DNA of 64,000 bases from Chrysogorgia sp. JL179-B06. Its lineage: Eukaryota > Cnidaria > Anthozoa > Scleralcyonacea > Chrysogorgiidae. This document shows, piece by piece, positions 1 to 10,203 of the stretch; positions within the stretch are counted from its first letter, which is position 1, and each line of letters opens with the position of its first letter. A model generated the notes under the pieces. That model had not been told where the DNA came from and made no database searches. It worked only from the letters and a program-made list of their open reading frames with translations. The DNA is taken from the NCBI GenBank assembly GCA_035772405.1, contig JAYKKM010000216.1, forward strand, positions 1,503,501 through 1,567,500, given 5' to 3'. The position numbers and the translations under genes were made by a program.

Positions 1-730
1 CGAAATGAGAGATTGTACTGCTATCATACGATCGGACATGCCTGTATGATGAAATATTTCATGATTGAGTCGGTTTTCTTTGATGTACCGCGGGCTGTAT
101 ATAGCATACAACCCTATGAATACTAATTAGATAAAAAATGAAGAAAAACCTAGAAGGTGAAAAAATAGACAAAACTTTGTTAGTAAACCTCATCAATCAT
201 GAAATAAGTCAGTTAATTACCTCGAACGTCGAGATGTACGCGATATACAGCCCTGAGACGCTACGCGTCCTAGGGGATACAGCATACACCCCTCGTTCTC
301 GGTAACCCCAAAACAACTTAGATCCTAACCCTAATCCCCGCCGAATTGGTTTTCTAATACTAACATTAATAGTAATAAAAGGATCGCCCAGAAGACCTCA
401 ACTGCAAGTATTCCATCTAGCCACGAGCAACTTTTATGAATGGAGCCAAAACATTTTGCAGCGGCCATCTTGGAGTTTATGTGCTAAAGTACACGAAAGC
501 TTCTACAAAAGTGATTTATTTTGGCATCTTAAAAAATAAAATACAGATAGTCTCTGTCACCTGTGGTTCCGAAGGTGGTTTCTCCAATATGGCGGTCCTG
601 AGCTACTTTTGGCTTCAATTTATATAATAATATAAATTATAGAATAATAGATACTCTAGTCTCCAGTTCCCTATAGAGATATGTGATTAAAACTACGTTT
701 TTATGAATATAATCGTTTCCAGAACTAGTT
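1..730. other. No gene recognised; short repeat scraps
   Basis: No exon with splice signals or protein similarity was seen. Bases 311-341 hold a scrap with CCTAACCCTAAT that also occurs in the fold-back element at 2081-2449 and near 43950-44040. An ATGGCGG motif lies at 589. The rest looks like ordinary AT-rich intergenic DNA. Confidence 0.4.
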
Positions 731-1146
731 TTTGAAAGAACTCTTGAAACTATAAAGACTAACCATTTGCAACTTTTCCATATCTCTCTTCACTCATGAG
801 ATGTTAAGATTTGTTTAATATGTAAATAATCATACTTATGACATCACAATGCATAATAACTTGTTGAAAACGCTTATTTATCCTTGAGATTATGTAATGA
901 AATCACTTGAAATATAGGTGCATGTGCATTGTGCATGGATGTATCCAATGACATCAAATATGCGAATCATCAAACGATTCCATGTTATAATGGTAAAGAT
1001 ATGCAGAATGTTTCAATACGTATTATGTAGTGTGATGTCATAAGTATGTTCATTTACATATTAAACAAATCTTAATATCTCAAGAGTGAAGTGAGATGTG
1101 AAAAAGTTGTAAATGGTTAGTCTATTGTTTCAAGAGTTCTTTCAAA
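731..1146. mobile_element. Fold-back element, about 120-bp arms
   Basis: The left arm (731-851) is repeated inverted at 1026-1146 with few differences; both arms share TTTGAAAGAACTCTTGAAAC at the outer edge and ATTAAACAAATCTTAA inside. There is no coding capacity. A 27-bp piece from just outside the right end (around 1143-1168) is directly repeated at 1197-1224. The organisation and outer-arm wording resemble the element at 6515-6985, so the two are probably one non-autonomous family. Confidence 0.8.
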
Positions 1147-1230
1147 CAAAAGAGTTATTTTACAACTGAATTTTTCATTGCATAGGCACGTGTTCTTTCA
1201 AACAAAAGAGTTATTTTACAACTGAATTGT

Positions 1231-1820
1231 AAGAGTAGTGGATGACGTTTTGGACGATGTGTCCTTCTTACGTAGGCTTGAACAATGGCTTGAAATCGAG
1301 GTTGGATTCTGGCAGGTTTGTGCAGGTCATTGACTGACTGAAGAAGGACACATCGTCCGAAACGTCGTCCATGAATATACGTAAGTACTCTTACTTAAGG
1401 TGGCTCGATAGTCGAAATCATGAGAAATTGCATTTTTCCCCATAAAACGTTTTGTAATGCAGATCTGAGCTTTATTTTGGTTCATTGCATAGCTCTAGCG
1501 GTGGTCTTCATTATTGAAACGTTTCACACTTGTAGCATTTGTATATGTAGAGAAATCGTGTTAAGTGGCATATTTTATGCAAATTATTTTTCTGGATTTA
1601 TTGGAAACACGATTTCTCCACTCAGGTAAACTTTGAGGTATAAATCTTTTCAGCAAACAAGACCACGATGAAGCTCAGATCTGCATTACAAACATTTTTA
1701 TGTGGAAAAAATGCAATTTCTCATGATTTAGTCTACGAGCCACCTTACGTATTTTTCGACACATTGAAGTTCTCTTATTTCTCTTTTTCATATTATATCC
1801 TATTCATTTTGTATTCCATA
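1231..1820 (+). mobile_element. Retroelement 3' end, head-to-head, interrupted by a MITE
   Basis: A plus-strand segment from 1338 contains CTGAAGAAGGACACATCGTC then GAAACGTCGTCC, and continues after an insertion to 1746-1820. An inverted partial copy lies at 1231-1275, giving a head-to-head arrangement. The same 3' end recurs at 25737-26044. The CTGANGA...GAAAC wording resembles the hammerhead core found at ends of Penelope-like elements, but the stems here are imperfect. Class assignment is an inference. Confidence 0.6.
1398..1745. mobile_element. 348-bp MITE with TA target duplication
   Basis: Inverted termini start AGGTGGCTCG and end CGAGCCACCT. The subterminal sequence GAGAAATTGCATTTTT is also inverted (about 1424-1439 and 1709-1724). 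TA flanks both ends (1396-1397, 1746-1747). The element interrupts a retroelement 3' end whose uninterrupted version is at about 25990-26010, which confirms it is an insertion. A TA duplication fits Tc1/mariner-type mobilisation. Confidence 0.85.
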
Positions 1821-2080
1821 GCTTTTCTTATAAATTGTGCCAACTGAATAAATATAAATAAACATACAAATGAATCACATTAAGACAATTTATTATATAA
1901 GAATTTATTCAATGAACACAGAACAACGCTCGTTAAGATATTTACAAATTAGGACCAAAAGCAAGAATATTTCGTTGTGTTAAAGTAAATTGTTCCCCAA
2001 AAAATTAAGATTAAAAATCTTCACTAAAGTTTTGGGAAGATACTAGATGTCATCGACCTAAACCAGGTGCACCAACAATC
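1821..2080. other. Nothing recognised
   Basis: AT-rich sequence between elements; no coding signal or repeat was recognised. Confidence 0.4.
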
Positions 2081-2449
2081 AGTCATCCAGGTGTCAGCGG
2101 TATATTAAATTTCTGTTGATCTGTTCATTTCTTAGAGGACATGTTAATTAAGACATTAACTGTTTCTTTCTTTTTCGTAACCGAAACGTCAAAGTAACCC
2201 CCGGGGGTTAGGGTTAGGATCTAAGTTATTTTGGGATAGCAGTTCTATGGGATAAATTTAAGTTGTTTATGATATATATACATCATAGAACTGCTAATCC
2301 CAAAATAACTTAGATCCTAACCCTAACCCCCGCTGTATTTTGACGTATTAACCGCATTTTGGTTACGAAAAATAAAGAAACGATGTCTTAAACATGGCCC
2401 ACGTTGAAAACGACCGGAAATTTAATATACCGCTGACACCTGGATGACT
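2081..2449. mobile_element. Fold-back element with telomere-like insert
   Basis: The outer arm AGTCATCCAGGTGTCAGCGG at 2081 is inverted at 2430-2449. Inside, a second inverted pair contains CCTAACCCTAACCCC and its complement, separated by about 70 bp around a TATATATA centre. Scraps of the inner part occur at 311-341, 43950-44040 and 49030-49095. Confidence 0.75.
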
Positions 2450-2569
2450 ATTATCTTCTAAAATTTTGTTTACAAAAAGGACTTCTAGAGCCCCTCAAAC
2501 ATAAATGGGAAGATGTGATTATGCACAAAATGAGAGTTTTGTCGTATCCAAGACATGACAACTGAGTAA

Positions 2570-2711
2570 CTCTCTCCTCCGCAGAGGTTCGGAGGTCGTC
2601 GTCGGAGAATTATTTGTCGAAGAGTCAGCCGGACACAAAGTCTTTGTGTCCAGCTGGCTCGTTCGACAAATCTCTCCGACGACCGCCGAAGAAACTCTGC
2701 GGAGGAGAGAG
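2570..2711. mobile_element. 142-bp hairpin transposon with 9-bp target duplication
   Basis: An almost perfect palindrome: 2570 starts CTCTCTCCTCCGCAGAG and 2711 ends with its complement; the centre is near 2641. The 9-bp sequence ACTGAGTAA flanks both sides (2561-2569 and 2712-2720). The TIR core CTCCTCCGCAGAG is shared with the element at 34978-35149. A 9-bp duplication is typical of Mutator-like elements. Confidence 0.85.
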
Positions 2712-2743
2712 ACTGAGTAAGGCTTAGGGAGCATTCATTATTT

Positions 2744-3140
2744 ATGGCATTCTCATTGGTTGTTAGCCATGATCTATTACAAATGCTGCATTCTGATTGG
2801 CTACTCAACCGTTGTCTATTCGTGATAGACCATGATGGCGAAATTACGCGCTCAGAACTGGCAGAAAACTCTCGTTTTGGGGAGGTTTCAGATGAGTTTT
2901 TGGATAATTTTTTGAAGAATGCATGATTTGTAATAGTCCACTAATCTGTTTCTACTACTGAACAATTAGACAACTCGTCCTCATTGTCTTTGAGCGAATA
3001 GTCAACTCAGGCTTCGGCTTCGTTGACTATTTAACAATTAGTCACTGAAGTCGAGGTGCCTTATCGGTGAATATTTTATTATCGGCGAGGTAAATAATAT
3101 ATAACGATAATCACCGAGACTGAAGCGACTAATTGTTTTA
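2744..3140 (+). repeat. Decayed repeat with short captured-exon-like frame
   Basis: Begins with CATTCTGATTGGCTACTC, wording that recurs at 51820-51840 and, in variant form, near 31070. A frame ending at 2926 reads RFGEVSDEFLDNFLKN, similar in pattern to the acidic start of the frame at 31133. Imperfect inverted copies of a segment with GACTATT and AACAATTAG follow at 2990-3140. Function unknown. Confidence 0.4.
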
Positions 3141-3592
3141 GTATAATTTCAGGCTTGGACTGAATATTCAATTCGGAGAAGTTTTAAACAGACAGTTTGA
3201 ACTGTGTTAGATATAATTTGTAAATCCAATGCTCGATGTTTTCTTCACGCTCTTGACAGCTTTCAAAAACACATGATCAAAACGGACATAAAAATACAAA
3301 TAATTATATGGTAAACAACTTCCTTACCCTTAGACAGTTCTATCTTGAGAGAAATCTGATATATACTTATGCTACGTTTTTGAGCCTTTTCGACGATTTT
3401 TTAGTTATAATAATATAGTCGCCATTTAGGAAAATCGTCATGTTTTAGAAACCATACATCAAAATGATGATTCCGAGAGGGGATTGGAACGAATAAATTC
3501 AGTCTTTTCAAGTATGATTTCTCGTGATGTGATTTTGAACGGTTTGTCATTTTCAATAAGCATTTTGAACGGTTTGTCTTCAATTTTATTGT
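3141..3592. other. Nothing recognised
   Basis: Low-GC intergenic sequence without convincing coding or repeat structure. Confidence 0.4.
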
Positions 3593-4985
3593 CCCCTCGC
3601 AAGCGAGTGTGATAATCTTGCCGCCCCCTCGCCCGGCGCGAAGCGCCGGCCGAAGGCCTGAGGGCGAGGGTGCTAATATTGACCGGCGTTTAGTCCCTTA
3701 TCACGCGAGATGCTAGCGGTCCTGATCTCGGTCGAGTTTATTTGTTTATATATATATATATATGATCAACCGCCGTCCGCGCGACATCGGAAAATTTGGT
3801 CCTGGTAACTAGATACTCAGATTTGAATTAATATTTAAATTGAACCGTCACATGATTCAAAGGGTTTTTTCCAAAAGAGACAGTTTTTTGAGGAAATAAA
3901 ATCCGAGTCCCAGTATGTATTTTGACTCGCTAATTCCAAATCTGTTTTCAGAATTGAAAACGGTTATATATTGATCGAGATATTCAAAATAATATACGAC
4001 GAAGTGACCGGCTTATCATAGCCGACAAAGCCGACTAATTTCTAAGTACATAAACCATTTTTACGAAGGGTATTCACGTTCTCGTAATATGGTAGACGCA
4101 TATGTGATGTATTTTGACTCGCTAATTCCAAATCTGTTTTCAGAATTGAAAACGGTTAAATATTGATCGAGATAACGTTCAAAATAATATACGATGAAGT
4201 GACCAGCTTATAGTCGACTAATTTCTAAGTACATAAACCGTTTTTACGAAGGGTACTCACGTTCTCGTAATATAGTAAACGCGTATGTTATGTATGTTGA
4301 CTCGCTAATTCCAAATCTGTTTTCAGAGTTTAAATCGGTTAAATATTGGCCGAGATAACGTTCAAACATTTCTTCTACGAAACGGGCTTTTGGAAATTGT
4401 GAATTTTTGCAAAACAGAAATACACGGCCACGGCGTGCGAGGTCTGGGCACCATGGATGGAGAAATTCCCGTAGGGGGGGGGGGGGGGGGTTGGGGGGTA
4501 GAAAAGGCGCGCGAGGGGATTATTGCGGATTCGTATTTCTAGTATATATATATTTAAGCGGGGCATGGTAGGACCAACTCCTTATAAGGAAGTAAAAAGT
4601 CGTTTTGGATGATCCGTTTGCATCGGACAATATTTGGGCAAACAACGCGAAGCGGCCATTGGCGATTTGTGATCTGACGAACTACATAAACATGTTTTTA
4701 CGAAGGGTATACACGTTTGCGTAATATAATAGACACGTATGTTATGTATTTAGACTCGGTAATTCCAAATCTGTTTTCAGAATTAAAATCGAGTAAATAT
4801 TGGCCGAGATAACGTTCAAAATCTACGTACGACGAAACGGCCTTTTGTGATTTGTTATCGACAGAGAAACAAATACACGGCGTGCGTGGTTTGCGCCCTG
4901 GGGACCATGGATGGGGGAAAGAAACTCTAGGGGGTAGAAAAGGCGGGCGAGGTGTTATTGCGGAACGTATATTTCTAGTATAAAA
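3593..4985 (+). repeat. Element with about 190-bp subrepeats; second copy at 50752
   Basis: Starts with TCCCCTCGCAAGCGAG and ends near ATTGCGGATTCGTATTTC-type wording at about 4530 and again near 4980. It contains a short (TA)n at about 3750 and subrepeats each starting near GACTCGCTAATTCCAAATCT (about 3925, 4115, 4300, 4750), roughly 180-190 bp apart for the first three. A G-tract lies near 4476-4490. The element at 50752-51825 has the same order of parts, with the (TA)n expanded to about 380 bp. Confidence 0.65.
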
Positions 4986-5119
4986 CAAATAGATTCCATT
5001 TTTCCGTTGTCTGTTCAGTTATAGATACACAGAAGACTACAGAACGTGGTAAGAACATCAGTGACCCTCTCGACTACATCGTCTCGTGGGCCACTTTTGT
5101 TCTTACCCGTTCTGACGTC

Positions 5120-5392
5120 TATATAGTGGTGGTAATGCCGGGATAAGATTCTGCGTATATTACAAGTAATATTTGGCATTTCACTCGATTAAATTACAGG
5201 TTCTAAGGATCTATGTTGAAGGAAAATTTCGAGAATTTACTATATATACAGAACTCGTGACTGCCAGTGGTCAGATCGCAGCCGTCGCGGGTTCAATTCC
5301 AGCCGGAAGGCCTTGAAGTTGCATTTTTCGCAACTGGTCCCGGTTTGGTCTTAAAATGTATGTATTCCAACACTCGAAATTTTCCTTCACAT
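5120..5392. repeat. tRNA-derived SINE (276-bp family) fragments, back to back
   Basis: 5120-5235 is the tail of the SINE in minus orientation. 5248-5392 is a plus-orientation copy with an internally deleted tRNA-like head (GGGTTCAATTCC B-box kept) followed by the body containing CAACTGGTCCCGGTTTGG. Intact units are at 44573-45110 and 54267-55276. Confidence 0.7.
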
Positions 5393-5444
5393 ATATATAT
5401 ATATATATAATAATTTTTAAATAATTTTTATATATACAACATCA

Positions 5445-5512
5445 GCAAAGGGAACGGTTAGAAACTTTTATTTACGTTTCGAGGCGCTGCCCCTTCTTCA
5501 GAATATATGAAT
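5445..5512 (-). mobile_element. Retroelement 3' end (CTGAAGA...GAAACG type)
   Basis: On the minus strand this reads CTGAAGAAGGGGCAGCGCCT then CGAAACGTAA, the same layout as other retroelement ends here, and it lies next to a short (TA)n at 5390-5410. Hammerhead-like but unproven. Confidence 0.5.
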
Positions 5513-5831
5513 ATTAAGATATATGATTAAGAGACACTCGCAGGTTTTAAGTAATTTGTTCGTTGTTTGATTGAATGATTCTTTTTTAATTTCCTGCACA
5601 GGAAGTTAAATGTCTAGTGCTTCGTTCTCCAGCTTTGAAACTATAATTTAATATTTCTGTGTTTATCATTCATCGTTTTAATTTCATTTTAATGACAGAC
5701 AGGTGTTTCGTGTTGATACTCAAGCTTTAACGCAAACTTAGAAAAATGTCTGAGCCACAGACGGGAATCGAACTAAATGGTTAGAGCGTCTAACCGGAGA
5801 TTGAAATAACCAAGCAGTAGACAATTAGGGG

Positions 5832-5925
5832 CCGATTACACGAGGGCCAACTCGGTTACGCGAGTTGAAAATTTCACCTTTTCCCCTGCATGTAATCGGC
5901 TTTTTGCCGAGTTGGCCAGGCAAAG
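5832..5925. repeat. Short inverted repeat
   Basis: GCCGATTACACGAGGGCCAA near 5832 pairs with GTAATCGGC and TTGGCC near 5892-5921, forming an imperfect hairpin; probably a small non-autonomous element end. The segment 5926-6514 shows nothing further that I recognise. Confidence 0.5.
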
Positions 5926-6514
5926 CGGATGAAAAACTGTTTGGCTCGTTCTGTCGCGCGTTTGTTTACTTGATTGTGTGAATAAATATAGCTGAAATGA
6001 ACTCATGAGATAGAGCATCAAAACCTTGTTTGTGCGTTTCGAGACGTATGCCAAAGACTTAATAAATTTTAATTTATTAAGTCTTCGACTTCGCGAAGAC
6101 GTTTTCGCGAGTTTAGTCAAGACAATAACAATTGTTTTATTAATGATATACTTACAAAAAATGTCATCAGCATAAATAACAGTGTAAAACTGCAGTAAAA
6201 CTAACGTGACTTTGCCCAAGTGAAGCAACATTTGCTTGGTAATTGCGCATTTTGGGTTGAACTCAAAACTCATCCCGGCTTACCGAGCTAGCCCGCCGGC
6301 TTAAAATAGTCCACGCTTCATGGCATTATTTTTGGTATTATCTCGCCATGTTTATTAATTTCCACCCCTCGCAATAAGGAGATTTCATATTTTTTAAATT
6401 AATTATTTAATATCAAGCAAATTAATTAACGTTCCAAGCAAACTTGTTCGTTCGTAATATATGTCACGCGAACTCGTATAAAACTGCATATAGGGATACT
6501 AACAATTTACATTA

Positions 6515-6985
6515 AATTTCCTATAACGTCAAAAACTTTTATTTGGAAGAACTTTTAAAATGATAAAGTAACTTCTTTTGAAGATTTTTGCTTCTTCGCT
6601 TTGTTTTTGAAATATTTCAGTTTGTTTGATATGCAAATGTCTGGAATTTCGTCAGACATGCATAATGACTTATAGGTTTGTGTATCACTTTCATTCTCAG
6701 ACGATATCCTTTAAAATCAAAAAGTTTGGTGTTGTGGGAGCGTGGCACATGTTATTCACACTTTAGTGTTTTTATCTCATGAAGGCAAAGATATATAACA
6801 TTCTCTGATATAGCATTATGCGCATGTGTGACGAAATTCCAGACATTTGCATATTAAACAATTAACTGAAATATATCAAAAACAAGCGAAGAAACGAAAA
6901 TCTTCATAAGAAGTTTCTATATCATTTTAAAAGTTCTTCCAAATAAAACAATAAAATTTTTTGACATTATAGGCACTATATTAGA
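6515..6985. mobile_element. Fold-back element, about 150-bp arms
   Basis: The left arm (6515-6665) with GGAAGAACTTTTAAAATGAT is inverted at about 6815-6985. The inner arm sequence GTCTGGAATTTCGTCA is inverted at 6829-6844. No coding sequence. Related in layout to 731-1146. Confidence 0.75.
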
Positions 6986-7444
6986 TGGTATATTTTGCCA
7001 TATCTTCAGCTGTACTTTAAAGCCTGCAGGTAGCATGTGTGATTATATCTGCCCCCAAAACAAACAGAAGTGTTTTTTACTTGATGTTTTTAATAAGACC
7101 GACGGAAATTCAAATCTTCCTAAGCAAATAGATAATTTTTGTTTTGAAAATGCGTTTTAATCAAAATCTTATGTATACACGTTTTTTGTAATCTCTACTC
7201 GTAGTAATCTCCCTAATAATCTCTACCTCTATCACAAAAAGGTATTGATCAGTCACTTAACCGAGAAAACTATATACTTGGTACGTTGATCCGGCTGGGG
7301 CTGCTAGAAACGCGAAGATCTGCATTTTAAAGTGTTTATGTTACATAATTAAAGTTTGTCGTTTACATTAACCAAGTTCACCTCTCTCGTCTTTTATCTC
7401 CGTGACTATAAGAGCTAAGTGTGTTATTCTTTGGTACGTTTGTA
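6986..7444. other. Upstream flank of the GPCR gene
   Basis: About 460 bp between a fold-back element and the GPCR start codon. I see no certain promoter element; the 5' UTR and transcription start must lie here if the gene has no upstream non-coding exon. Confidence 0.4.
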
Positions 7445-8641
7445 ATGGAAACAAATGATAGCCACCAGTACTGTCTAATTTTATTCCAACGATGCCGTAA
7501 AAATTCTACATCTCAGCAAGATTTCTTTGACTCAAATTGTGCAAGAGAGTTCTTTAAATTATGCGGCGACAAGTCAACAAGTTCAAGTGAGTCCCATGAG
7601 AATAATGGTGAACTTCATATTTCGTTGGTTGTTATTTTTGTCCTCATCGCCATCTTTAGTTTGTTTAGCAACATCTTCGTTTGTCTCGTCTTTTATTGCT
7701 TTAAAGAAATTCAACATGGTAAAAATTACTTCATCGTCAACTTGGCTATCGCTGATATTCTTATCGCAGTTTTGGCAATTCCTTTTTTCTTGACAAGGTT
7801 CATTGATGAAACTCGAATAACTCTTTGTCAAGTTGGCTCTGTGATAGACGTACTCCTCTGTACATCGTCCATTATTGACTTGGCAGTTATCAGTCTGGAA
7901 CGTTTCGTTTCTATAAGATATCCATTACGTTATAAAACTATTGTATCTAGCAGACGATGTATTTGGGTTATCGCCTTCATATGGTTCTATTCCCTGGCAT
8001 TTTCACTCTTATCCTACGTCCCACTTGGCAACTTTTATCCCAAATCCTGTGTATTCTTTACTAATTCCTACATTATCACTGTCACAGTTACAAATTTTCT
8101 TTTGCCTCTCCTTGCTATGCTCGTCATTTACGGATGGATTTTTAAAGTTGCGAGATTCCACACGCGAACGATAAATCGTGGAATTCCATCTTGTGTGACC
8201 ACGACTGTGAGGAACGAATTCAAAGCTGCAAAAACTTTAACGTTGATTATTGGAGTGTATATTATCTGTTGGTTTCCATTTTTTGCATACAATTGTATAC
8301 CTATTGTATTTGGATATCATAATTCGTCCTTGGCTATTTTCCATACAGTGCAAATCGTTCGTTACTTCAACTCCTTGGCGAATCCATTTATTTATGTTGG
8401 GATTAACAAAGAGTTTCGCATCAGAGCATTCAGGCTTCTGAAGAGATGGACATATTTAAGAAATAATAGTAACATGGAGCCGTCGCACATGAGCAGACAC
8501 CAATCAGTAACTTGTGATACTGTATTGAATACAACTTGTGATACTGTATTGAACACAACTTGTGATACTGTATTGAACACAACTTGTGATACTGTATTGA
8601 ACACAACTTGTGATACTGTATTCAACACAACACAACTATAG
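7445..8641 (+). CDS. Intronless class A (rhodopsin-type) GPCR, amine-receptor-like
   Basis: A 398-residue seven-helix receptor predicted at the plasma membrane, signalling through G proteins. Start: the open frame extends upstream to 7421 but its first ATG is at 7445. Visible class A landmarks: Asn76 in TM1, Asp104 in TM2 (NLAIAD), Cys128 and Cys202 for the extracellular disulphide, Glu152-Arg153-Phe154 replacing DRY, Trp180 in TM4, Pro221 in TM5, CWFP at 275-278 in TM6, and NPFIY at 313-317 in TM7. Asp135 sits at position 3.32 and Tyr307 at 7.43, the pair that holds the amine in biogenic-amine receptors, with Phe279/Phe280 at 6.51/6.52. TM5 lacks the usual serines (Val213, Thr214, Asn217). 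The ligand is therefore open: amine-like by the pocket, orphan by homology. The tail (residues 356-398) is a run of an 8-residue repeat. No intron is needed. Cnidarians have many intronless GPCRs of this size. Confidence 0.92.
   Translation: METNDSHQYCLILFQRCRKNSTSQQDFFDSNCAREFFKLCGDKSTSSSESHENNGELHISLVVIFVLIAIFSLFSNIFVCLVFYCFKEIQHGKNYFIVNLAIADILIAVLAIPFFLTRFIDETRITLCQVGSVIDVLLCTSSIIDLAVISLERFVSIRYPLRYKTIVSSRRCIWVIAFIWFYSLAFSLLSYVPLGNFYPKSCVFFTNSYIITVTVTNFLLPLLAMLVIYGWIFKVARFHTRTINRGIPSCVTTTVRNEFKAAKTLTLIIGVYIICWFPFFAYNCIPIVFGYHNSSLAIFHTVQIVRYFNSLANPFIYVGINKEFRIRAFRLLKRWTYLRNNSNMEPSHMSRHQSVTCDTVLNTTCDTVLNTTCDTVLNTTCDTVLNTTCDTVFNTTQL
8510..8629 (+). repeat. 24-bp minisatellite coding the GPCR tail
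   Basis: Five consecutive 24-bp units beginning ACTTGTGATACTGTATTGAA (starts 8510, 8534, 8558, 8582, 8606), each coding TCDTVLNT or a one-residue variant. Because 24 is divisible by 3, copy-number change keeps frame. Further decayed copies lie past the stop codon at about 8656-8680 and 8723-8748. Confidence 0.95.
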
Positions 8642-8897
8642 CTTCAACCATCAGCAACTTAATGTGATACGATATTGAAAACAATATCACAGTATATATA
8701 TATAGCCTCTCTCCGCTCAATAACTTGTGATACTGTATTCAACATCAACTCAATTGAAATGATTCAGAACTAGAAGGCACTCAGAGACTGCATATCTCCG
8801 CCAGCGGGTTATTTATTGAAGATATTTTATAGGGTAAATTTAGCACATATTTAAGGTTGGTTCTGGTGCATGACCATGACCACACTTTTACATATAC

Positions 8898-8903
8898 AAT
8901 AAA
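8898..8903 (+). promoter_or_regulatory. Candidate poly(A) signal for the GPCR gene
   Basis: AATAAA lies 257 bases after the stop codon on the coding strand; another is at 8962-8967. Position fits a short 3' UTR, but the hexamer is common in AT-rich DNA. Confidence 0.35.
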
Positions 8904-9079
8904 ATATTGTTGTTGTTCAATGTACGATCTACACGTCTATAAACTTCTTTTATCTAGAGTGAATAAAATGCTTCATTGCACTCATTTCTACTCAAATATT
9001 ATGTAAAATTATATGTTGTCCTTAGGCCATGACTGCACTTTTGTATAAACAATGGCAACTGACAAGTCCATTTTTTTGT

Positions 9080-9356
9080 GACAGACAGACAGACATAGAC
9101 AGACATAGACAGACAGACATAGACATAGACAGACAGACATAGACAGACAGACATAGACAGACAGACATAGATAGACAGACATAGACAGACAGACAGACAT
9201 AGACAGACAGACATAGACAGACACACATATAGACAGACAGACAGACATAGACAGACAGACATAGACAGACAGACATAGACATAGACATAGACAGACAGAC
9301 AGACAGACAGAGACAGACAGACAGACAGAGATAGACAGACAGAGATAGACAGACAG

Positions 9357-9387
<31 letters not shown>

Positions 9388-9394
9388 GACAGAC

Positions 9395-9427
<33 letters not shown>

Positions 9428-9441
9428 GACAGGCAGACAGA
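9080..9441. repeat. (AGAC)n / (ATAGACAGAC)n microsatellite
   Basis: About 360 bp of interrupted AGAC and ATAGACAGAC repeats. It produces long open frames on the minus strand that are artefacts of the repeat. Confidence 0.97.
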
Positions 9442-9751
9442 CTGTTACTGGCGGAAGTAACAATACTATATTCAAAACAATGTTATACAGTTAACTAGAT
9501 ATATAGCCGCGTATAGTTGCCTTTTTTGTAGTTATCGTTACAATCATTACAATATGTCTAGTTTACACATTACTATACAGAACATTTGACGAACAGTATT
9601 AATATAACTAACTTGTTTATCAAGCTTTCATAATCTGCAGTAAAACGTTGATCATCGTGTTGTACAATACAAAACGTTTGGCGACCAATTTAAAGTGCCT
9701 ATCCATTTTCGTAATCTTTGGGTTCTACCAAAAAGAAATGTAATATATCTT
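9442..9751. other. Nothing recognised
   Basis: AT-rich intergenic stretch between the microsatellite and the nested MITE; no gene signal. Confidence 0.4.
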
Positions 9752-9995
9752 GTTGTTCAAAAATTGCATCTTCATGCCTTTTCCCCTGCTAAGGTTCACA
9801 GGAAGAGACGTCAACGCAGGAACACTCAATATTTTGCGGCGTTATTCAACAGTGAATGTTTAGGAATTGAGAGAATTTTGTCTAAACAGGCAGGTTTGAG
9901 GGGTGGAAGCTAGCTCCCCCCCCCCCCCCCCCCCCCCCGCCAAACAGCCCAGCTTCCCCCCAAAAAAGTTGTCATCATTCAGGTCGGTGTACATT

Positions 9996-10134
9996 TAGAC
10001 CCCATCCACACGTATACGTTTTCCTAGCGTTTTCATATTGTTTCAGGTAATGATACCATTGTTTTCTGCTCTCCTGAGGACTGAGAACAATATAAAAACG
10101 CTATGAAAACGCATACGTGTGGACATGGCCTTAG
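9996..10134. mobile_element. Small TIR element (CATCCACACGTATACG ends)
   Basis: CATCCACACGTATACGTTTT near 10006 is mirrored by AAAACGCATACGTGTGGACA near 10107. The internal CTAGCGTTTTCATATTGTT is mirrored by AACAATATAAAAACGCTATG. Only about 140 bp long, non-coding. Confidence 0.75.
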
Positions 10135-10203
10135 TGTTTGATATGACTTTTCCAAACCTTCAGAATTGTGTAAAATCTTACCCCAAAATGCAGGAAATGG
10201 CAT

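Noticed and set aside
1338..1400. Second perfect hammerhead at the CTGAAGA end
   Set aside because: The core wording fits, but stem I does not pair and stem III would have a one-base loop; kept only as hammerhead-like.
7421..7444. Upstream GTG start for the GPCR
   Set aside because: A eukaryotic gene is expected to start at ATG; the first in frame is 7445.
8999..9475. Long open frames on the minus strand through the AGAC repeat
   Set aside because: Frames open in several phases because the repeat unit lacks stop codons; no domain and no splice context.
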